A DNA stretch of 64,000 nucleotides from SZUA-442 sp963759175 (GTDB lineage Bacteria > Actinomycetota > Acidimicrobiia > Spongiisociales > UBA5794): contig CAVWXP010000005.1 in NCBI GenBank assembly GCA_963759175.1, positions 124,001-188,000 of the forward strand, in the 5' to 3' direction. Position 1 is the stretch's first letter, and each line of letters starts with the position of its first letter. This document shows, piece after piece, positions 59,066 to 64,000 of the stretch. Position numbers and translations under genes: made by a program. Below the pieces are notes generated by a model. That model was not told where the DNA came from and ran no database searches. It saw only the letters and a list, made by a program, of their open reading frames with translations.

Positions 59066-60153
59066 CAGACCACCGTTCCTTCCGTGACCGTCCACCGGCG
59101 TCCGGTGATCGGAACCTCATCATCCCTCGCGGTTGTGACAAACACCTGGCCATGGGGGATCAACGACAGCACCCGCGACGCCCGATCGTGATCGAGTTCG
59201 GAGAACACGTCGTCGAGCAACAGGATGGGGGTGGTGTCGCGAACCTCCTCGATCAGGCGGTGCGCCCCGATCCTCAACGCCAGGGCCACGGTACGTTGCT
59301 CGCCCTGGGAGGCCCGTGTCCTCGTCGAGCGACCATCGAGGACGAGCCCGGGTTCGTCTCGGTGGGGCCCGACGGTGGTCGTACGCACGTCCATGTCCCT
59401 CGAACGTCGTTCCGCGAGCGCCATCCGGAGTGCCTCGGCGAGATCGTCATGGGAGAAGGCGGACTCGGAACCCCACGTCGAGGCATACGCCCACCGCAGG
59501 TCACCGGCTCCGCCGACCACCTCGTACGCATCGAGGAGGTGGGGTTGGAGCTCGCGGGCGACCTGTCGCCGATGGATCATCACACCGGCCCCTGCCGCGG
59601 CGAGGCGCTCGTCCCAGACCTCCAGGCTGATCGGATCCGTGGATCGACCATCCTGGCGCAACAGGGTGTTGCGCTGGCGTACGGAGCGATCGTACTCGGA
59701 CAGGTCGGCACCGGCCTGCGGCCACAACTGGGATGCGAGGTCGTCGAGGTAGTCCCTCCTGATCGCCGGGCCCCGCTTGATCACATCGAGGTCATCGGGC
59801 ATGAACGCCACCACGGGAACCTGGAGCAGGACGTCGCGCAACCGCGTCGGGCGCTTACCGTTGACGAGGACGATCCTCCGTCCCTGATCCGGTATCTCGA
59901 CCTCCACCGTGGTCTCGGTCGCACCGCCGCCGATCCCTGCACGCATCACGGCACGCTCGGACCCCTCGCGTACGAGCGCATCGTCTGCGACGCCCCGGAA
60001 GGACTTCATCATCCCGACGTAGCCGATCGCCTCGAGCACCGAGGTCTTGCCGGCGCCGTTGTCACCGACGAGGACGTTCACCCCGGGTTCGGGTCGGAAT
60101 GCCAGACGGTCGTAGCACCGGACGTCGACCAGGTCGAGCCACGACAGGAACAC
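59065..60153 (-). CDS. recF: DNA replication and repair protein RecF
   Basis: A 362-residue SMC-like ATPase that helps RecR/RecO load RecA at gaps. Walker A GDNGAGKTSVLEAIGYV near residue 30, signature RASQGEQRTVALALRIG, and Walker B PILLLDDVFSELD. The length is normal. It lies between dnaN and dciA on the same strand, with a 9-base gap to dnaN. Confidence 0.96.
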   Translation of the reverse strand: MFLSWLDLVDVRCYDRLAFRPEPGVNVLVGDNGAGKTSVLEAIGYVGMMKSFRGVADDALVREGSERAVMRAGIGGGATETTVEVEIPDQGRRIVLVNGKRPTRLRDVLLQVPVVAFMPDDLDVIKRGPAIRRDYLDDLASQLWPQAGADLSEYDRSVRQRNTLLRQDGRSTDPISLEVWDERLAAAGAGVMIHRRQVARELQPHLLDAYEVVGGAGDLRWAYASTWGSESAFSHDDLAEALRMALAERRSRDMDVRTTTVGPHRDEPGLVLDGRSTRTRASQGEQRTVALALRIGAHRLIEEVRDTTPILLLDDVFSELDHDRASRVLSLIPHGQVFVTTARDDEVPITGRRWTVTEGTVV

Positions 60154-60162
60154 GGTGCCTCC

Positions 60163-61242
60163 TCAGAGGCGAACGGGCATGAGGAGGTAGCGGAAGTCCT
60201 GCGACGAGGCGCCATGGAGCAGACCGGGCTTGAGCGGATCCGACGTCTCGATGACGACCTTCTCGTCGTCGACGGCCGTCACCCCGTCGGTGAGGTAGCG
60301 CGTGTTGAACGCGATCGTCATGTCCTCGCCCGTGTACTCGGCTTCGAGGAGCTCGGTCGCTTCTCCCACCTCCTGGCGGATGACGCTCAGCTCGACACCG
60401 CCCGACTGCATGGCGAGTCGGACGGGGATGTGGTCCTCGGCCACGAGCGCCGCACGACCAACCGCCTCGAGCAACGCATCCTTGGCCACGGTGAGCCGGT
60501 TGGAGTGACCCTCCGGGAGCAGCTGGCGGTAGTTCGGGAAGGTGGCATCGATGACACGCACCGTCAGGCGTCCCTCATCGGTCACGAAGGATGCTTCCCG
60601 GTCACCGAGGGCGACCTTCATGGCTCCCGATCCGACGGTTCTCGACAGCTCGCGCAGTGCCCGATACGGCACCAGGGTGGCTCCCTCGGCTGTGACACCG
60701 GGGACGTCCTTGACGGCGAGGCGGTACGAGTCCGTCGCAACGAGGCGCAGCGATCCCTCGTTGGCTTCGAACAGCACGCCGGTGAGCGTCGGCCTGGCGT
60801 CGTCGCCCGAGGCCGCAACGCCGACCTGGGCGAGGGCTCGGGTCAGCGCGGCGCCATCCACCTCGACGGCACCGTCAGTCGCCGCCTGCGCGATCTTCGG
60901 GTAGTCGTCGACGGACATCGCCCGGAGGTTGAAGCGTGGTCCGTTGCCGGTGATCTCCACCTCGGTGTCGGTCGACGAGAAGCTGACCGCACCGGAGGGC
61001 AATTTGCGAACGGCGTCGGCTGCAAGCTTGGCCGGGATCACGGTGCTGCCCTCCTCGGTGACCTCGACGTCGAGGAAGGTCCGAACCGTGATCTCGTTGT
61101 CGGTCCCGGTGACGGTCAACTTCCCACCGGCGACTTGGCAGAGCACGCCCTGGAGGATGGGCAACGGGGAACGGGTTCCGACGGCTCGACCTGCACGGGC
61201 GAGGACGTCAGCGAGGTCGTCTCGTTCTGCTCGGATACGCAC
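60163..61242 (-). CDS. dnaN: DNA polymerase III beta subunit (sliding clamp)
   Basis: A 359-residue sliding clamp with three repeats of the DNA-clamp fold. RSPLPILQGVLC, GNGPRFNLRAMSVDDYPKI, LRLVATDSYRLAVKD and the C-terminal YLLMPVRL are characteristic. It tethers polymerase III to DNA. The GTG start at RIRAERDDLADVLARAGR is preferred; an ATG-led frame 40 codons longer runs across oriC and lacks homology. Confidence 0.96.
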   Translation of the reverse strand: MRIRAERDDLADVLARAGRAVGTRSPLPILQGVLCQVAGGKLTVTGTDNEITVRTFLDVEVTEEGSTVIPAKLAADAVRKLPSGAVSFSSTDTEVEITGNGPRFNLRAMSVDDYPKIAQAATDGAVEVDGAALTRALAQVGVAASGDDARPTLTGVLFEANEGSLRLVATDSYRLAVKDVPGVTAEGATLVPYRALRELSRTVGSGAMKVALGDREASFVTDEGRLTVRVIDATFPNYRQLLPEGHSNRLTVAKDALLEAVGRAALVAEDHIPVRLAMQSGGVELSVIRQEVGEATELLEAEYTGEDMTIAFNTRYLTDGVTAVDDEKVVIETSDPLKPGLLHGASSQDFRYLLMPVRL

Positions 61243-61428
61243 TTGTTCTTCCCCTGCTGTTGCTGCTGTTCTTAGAGATCTAAAGAGTAGATGTAGTAGT
61301 AGGCCCTGTGGATTGTGGAGAGGTGTCCGCGATCCGTACAGGGAACCGGTTGTGCCCTCCACAGGGTGTGTGGAGAGATGTGGTGTTGTCCACGGGGTGT
61401 CGTGAAACGAGGGTGGTGCCTGGGGACA
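61243..61428. other. chromosomal replication origin (oriC), dnaA-dnaN intergenic region
   Basis: This 186-base region holds several DnaA-box-like sequences: TGTGGATTG (61307-61315), TGTGGAGAG (61314-61322), CCCTCCACA (61355-61363), TGTGGAGAG (61369-61377) and TTGTCCACG (61386-61394). Reading leftwards the two boxes at 61322-61307 are followed by a GC patch (GGGCC) and a run of CTA triplets (TACTACTACATCTACT). This is the layout of a basal unwinding unit: DnaA boxes, GC cluster, DnaA-trio. The adjoining segment TTCTTAGAGATCTAAAGAG is the only AT-rich part nearby. Confidence 0.85.
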
Positions 61429-62832
61429 TCAACGCGTTGTCCCCAGCTGCTGGGTGATCTCGCTGACCTGGTCGTAGATGGCTTTGTCCTCGAGGAGCAG
61501 GCCCTTGATCTTGTCGACGGCGTGCATGACGGTGGTGTGGTCCCTGCCGCCGAATGCCGCACCGATGCGAGGTAGGGACAGGCCCGTGTGCTCACGGCAC
61601 ACATACATGGCCACCTGGCGCTGACGGGCGAGCGGTTGGCGCCTCGAACTACCGATGAGGTCGCTCACGGGGATCTCGTAGTACTGGGCGACCGTGGTGA
61701 TGATCCCATCGGCCGTCAGCGGTGCTGCCGACTGGAGGTGGACGATGTCACGCAGCACGTTGGCCGCGAGGTCCTGCGTGACGGGTTCCCCGGTCAGCAG
61801 TGCGTAGGCAGTGACCCTCGTGAGCGCCCCCTCGAGCTCGCGGATGTTGTCGTACACGTTGGCGGCGATGAAGCCGAGGACGTCGTCGGGAACCGGCGTG
61901 CGGCTCTCGCCCGCATTCCTGCGCAGGATGGCGAGGCGTGTCTCGACGTCGGGGCTCTGGATGTCGGTGGTGAGGCCCCACTCGAAACGGCTCCGCAGGC
62001 GGTCCTCGATCGTGCGCAACTCGCGAGGAGGACGGTCCGACGAGATGACCAGCTGGTTGCCGGCTTCATACAGCGAGTTGAAGGTGTGGAAGAACTCCTC
62101 GAGGATCTGTTCCTTCCCCTCGAAGAACTGCACGTCGTCGAGGAGGAGGAGGTCGACCTTCCGGTAGCGGGACTTGAAGTCATCCATGCGCTTGCGGCGG
62201 ATCGAGTTGATGAAGTCGTTGAAGAAGGCCTCGGAGGTGACGTAGCGCACCGTGGCGGTCGGATCGAGCTCGATGCGGTGCTGTCCCACGGCATGGAGGA
62301 GGTGGGTCTTGCCGAGTCCCGCACCGGCGTAGATGAACAGCGGGTTGTACTGGCGGCCGGGTCGTTCGGCAACCGCCTGGGCCGCGGCATGGGCGAATCG
62401 GTTCGAGGGGCCGACGACGAAGTTCTCGAAGTTGTACCGGGCGACGAGGTTCGAGGTGTCCACTGCGGCCTGGAAGCGATCGTCGCCGACGGTGTCCGTC
62501 AGCATCGGCTGGAAATGCCTGAGCTCGTCGTCGAGGTCTCGGGTGGTGGGTTCCACCGTCGTGACGGTGACGCGCACCTCGAAGGGATCGGGCCACACCG
62601 ACGATGCGATCTCACGCAGGTGGTGGATGTAGTTGTCGGACACCCACGTGGCGTTGAACCGGTTTGGCGCCTCGAGAACGAGGGCATCGTCGCTGACCGT
62701 CGCCGAGAGCGGGCGGATCCACGTCTCCCATTTGGCCACGCCGAGGATCTCACGGACCCGGCTGTGGAACAGATCGATCTGTGAATCAACTGCGCCTTGC
62801 GGCTGTGTGACTCCCACGTGATTGTCTCCCAT
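61429..62832 (-). CDS. dnaA: chromosomal replication initiator DnaA
   Basis: A 467-residue AAA+ initiator. Domain I residues 1-90 (VREILGVAKWETWIRPLSATV), a short domain II, then the AAA+ domain III with Walker A GAGLGKTHLL and Walker B LLLLDDVQFFEGKEQ. The C-terminal domain IV has GLSLPRIGAAFGGRDHTTVMHAVDKI, the DNA-binding signature. The ATG start is chosen at MGDNHVGV since the longer frame spans the upstream DnaA-box region. Domain II is short. Confidence 0.97.
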   Translation of the reverse strand: MGDNHVGVTQPQGAVDSQIDLFHSRVREILGVAKWETWIRPLSATVSDDALVLEAPNRFNATWVSDNYIHHLREIASSVWPDPFEVRVTVTTVEPTTRDLDDELRHFQPMLTDTVGDDRFQAAVDTSNLVARYNFENFVVGPSNRFAHAAAQAVAERPGRQYNPLFIYAGAGLGKTHLLHAVGQHRIELDPTATVRYVTSEAFFNDFINSIRRKRMDDFKSRYRKVDLLLLDDVQFFEGKEQILEEFFHTFNSLYEAGNQLVISSDRPPRELRTIEDRLRSRFEWGLTTDIQSPDVETRLAILRRNAGESRTPVPDDVLGFIAANVYDNIRELEGALTRVTAYALLTGEPVTQDLAANVLRDIVHLQSAAPLTADGIITTVAQYYEIPVSDLIGSSRRQPLARQRQVAMYVCREHTGLSLPRIGAAFGGRDHTTVMHAVDKIKGLLLEDKAIYDQVSEITQQLGTTR

Positions 62833-62855
62833 CAGGCTTGCGCCCAGCCCTCGTA

Positions 62856-62888
62856 CTGTCCACACATCTATCCACAGGATGTGGAGAA
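62856..62888. promoter_or_regulatory. DnaA-box cluster upstream of dnaA
   Basis: Three boxes within 33 bases: CTGTCCACA (62856-62864), CTATCCACA (62868-62876) and TGTGGAGAA (62880-62888, reverse). They lie just upstream of the dnaA start and may autoregulate dnaA or help origin architecture. The rest of the dnaA-rpmH interval (to 63269) shows no gene; it should hold the divergent promoters. Confidence 0.7.
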
Positions 62889-63269
62889 GATGTCCCACGG
62901 ATCGAACCGATGCCCCGATCCGTGGCTCACCCCCCGGGGAAGAGCGGATATCCGCCGCGGGAGCTGGGCGAGCATAGGAACAGGTCGAGATACAGCACAA
63001 GAACGCCAAAACCGTCGGTACGCGCGGGCGACCCGACCGGCTCCGCCTGCAGGGAACGGCTCAGTGGCAAGGGTTTCGGGGAGCGACGGCGGCGTGGGTG
63101 GACCCGGGGGACGGCCCGATTTTGCCGATGGTGGGCTTGAGCTGTGTTTCGCGATCCCTTGGCAGTTTTCGCGGCTCGTTTCCCGATGTCGGTTTGGGCG
63201 TCCCGACACCTACACTGTCGCCGTTCCGTGACTCGCACGGTCCCACGCCTCGAAACCCAGGGATCCCTC

Positions 63270-63404
63270 ATGAAGCGCACGTACCAACCCAACAACCGAC
63301 GCCGCAAGCGCAAGCATGGCTTTCGCACCCGCATGCGGACCCGCGCCGGCCGCAGCACCGTGCAGCGTCGCCGGGGCAAGGGACGCCACCGTCTCTCGGC
63401 CTGA
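63270..63404 (+). CDS. rpmH: 50S ribosomal protein L34
   Basis: A 44-residue basic ribosomal protein: MKRTYQPNNRRRKRKHGFRT and the following RMRTRAGRSTVQRRRGKGRHRLSA cover the whole family length. Divergent from dnaA, as in most bacteria. Start at the MKRTYQP Met. Confidence 0.98.
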   Translation: MKRTYQPNNRRRKRKHGFRTRMRTRAGRSTVQRRRGKGRHRLSA

Positions 63405-63417
63405 CGGGCGCGGCTAC

Positions 63418-63747
63418 GTGTCGCTTCGACCCTCCTCCCGCTTCGCCGAGGTGTACCGGACCGGTCGCCGAACCCGGATCGGCGGCATCGTCGTCATCGA
63501 GGCGCCGTCGTCGTCCCCGGTACCCGAGGTCGGCGTCGTCGCCGCGAGGAAGGTGGGTTCAGCGGTCGCACGGAACCGTGCCAAGCGCCGCTTGCGGTCG
63601 GCGATCTCGCTGATTCCACTGCGGCCGTCACGGGCGTATGTGGTCGTCGCATCGCCGGAGGTGATCGACGTATCCTTCGAAGGCCTCGTCGGCTGGCTCC
63701 GTGATGCCGTCGCGACGAAGGCGACGCCAGGGAGGGGCACAACGTGA
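63418..63747 (+). CDS. rnpA: ribonuclease P protein component
   Basis: A 109-residue RNase P protein that helps the RNA subunit mature tRNA 5' ends. The RNR signature is ARKVGSAVARNRAKRRLR (about residues 43-60), and the fold end VVVASPEVIDVSFEGLVGWL is normal. GTG start 13 bases after rpmH; the N-terminus is a few residues shorter than usual (homologs begin MLPxxxRL before RFxxVxxxGRR). Confidence 0.93.
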   Translation: MSLRPSSRFAEVYRTGRRTRIGGIVVIEAPSSSPVPEVGVVAARKVGSAVARNRAKRRLRSAISLIPLRPSRAYVVVASPEVIDVSFEGLVGWLRDAVATKATPGRGTT

Positions 63748-64000
63748 TGTACGCCGATCGCATGACGCTCGGTCCGGGCCAACGGATGGCCCTCGCTGTC
63801 ATTCGCATGTACCAGAAGGTCATCTCCCCCGCCCTGGGAGGTAATTGTCGCTATTACCCGACGTGCTCGCACTACACGTACGAAGCGATCGAGATCCATG
63901 GGGCGGCTCGCGGGAGCTGGTTGGGAATCAAGCGGATCGGCCGGTGTCACCCCTGGCACGAGGGTGGGCTCGATCCCGTGCCCGGTTCCCCCGATGCCCT
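63747..64000 (+). CDS. yidD: membrane protein insertion efficiency factor YidD, cut by window end
   Basis: The last 254 bases encode 84 residues in frame without stop. MYQKVISPALGGNCRYYPTCSHYTYEAIEIHG and the following WLGIKRIGRCHPWHEGGLDPVP are the complete diagnostic YidD motif with three conserved Cys. YidD assists YidC in membrane insertion. The ATG overlaps the rnpA stop by 1 base (TGATG); a GTG immediately before is an alternative start. The 3' end lies outside the window; yidC is expected next. Confidence 0.93.
   Translation, partial: MYADRMTLGPGQRMALAVIRMYQKVISPALGGNCRYYPTCSHYTYEAIEIHGAARGSWLGIKRIGRCHPWHEGGLDPVPGSPDA

Noticed and set aside
59152..61275. 707-codon rightward frame over recF and dnaN
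   Set aside because: Antisense to two clear genes and lacking any domain; arises from codon bias.

Overview
This window is the origin-proximal part of a high-GC actinobacterial chromosome. The evidence is the rpmH-rnpA-yidD / dnaA-dnaN-recF-dciA-gyrB-gyrA order at the right end, the PknB/PstP/FHA/FtsW/PBP signalling cluster with CrgA and a class E sortase at the left, and a menaquinone methyltransferase, MmpL-type transporter and deazaflavin-dependent oxidoreductase in between. No ribosomal RNA or phylogenetic marker allows a finer placement. The long SRP RNA with an Alu-like domain and the single PASTA kinase fit a deep-branching actinobacterium (perhaps Acidimicrobiia) better than Mycobacterium or Streptomyces; that is inference.

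Layout. 1-4.2 kb: end of an alpha/beta hydrolase gene, the SRP RNA, then leftward menG-serS-DUF4446-membrane protein, with a tRNA-Leu directly upstream. 4.3-12.0 kb: a rightward chain fhaA-fhaB-pstP-ftsW/rodA-pbpA-pknB-mutY, mostly with 4-base start/stop overlaps. 12.0-15.9 kb: trpG/pabA, a small membrane protein, sortase E, crgA, a thiolase, tRNA-Ala and a DUF2269 protein; tRNA-Ile follows at 16.0 kb. 16.1-31.9 kb: an accessory stretch with a glycosidase-like lipoprotein, an APH-type kinase, a MerR regulator, a 2Fe-2S/cyclase gene broken by a frameshift, many small or uncharacterised proteins, an RRM protein, a Thr-rich repeat surface protein, a frameshifted DUF1684 gene and an AhpD-like gene with an in-frame UGA where the second Cys of CxxC belongs (candidate selenoprotein). 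31.9-47.8 kb: MmpL transporter, acetyl-CoA synthetase coupled to an S10-type peptidase, a Trk potassium system (TrkH, two TrkA, one microprotein), an FAD oxidoreductase, an AI-2E-family exporter, an aminotransferase and a VIT-family metal transporter. 47.7-50.8 kb: a BtuFCD-type ABC importer behind a cobalamin riboswitch. 50.8-53.7 kb: two small or unknown genes and a thioredoxin/NHL lipoprotein. 53.7-64.0 kb: DUF3566, gyrA, gyrB, dciA, recF, dnaN, oriC, dnaA, rpmH, rnpA, yidD.

How it fits together. The right end is the replication-initiation and topology block; genes on both sides of oriC point away from it. The left cluster senses muropeptides (PknB PASTA repeats), signals by phosphorylation (PstP, FHA proteins) and drives septal or lateral wall synthesis (FtsW/RodA with PbpA, CrgA). 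In M. tuberculosis these two blocks are close together; here about 38 kb of accessory and metabolic genes lie between them. A three-copy family of about 55-bp hairpin repeats sits in gene ends at 13.8, 38.3 and 42.4 kb.

Main points for a second look: the candidate selenocysteine UGA (31492-31494), the frameshifts at about 20.98 kb and 30.59 kb, the dispersed hairpin family, the tRNA-Leu lying 2 nt from a start codon, the divergent quinolone-region residues in GyrA, and the Alu-containing SRP RNA.
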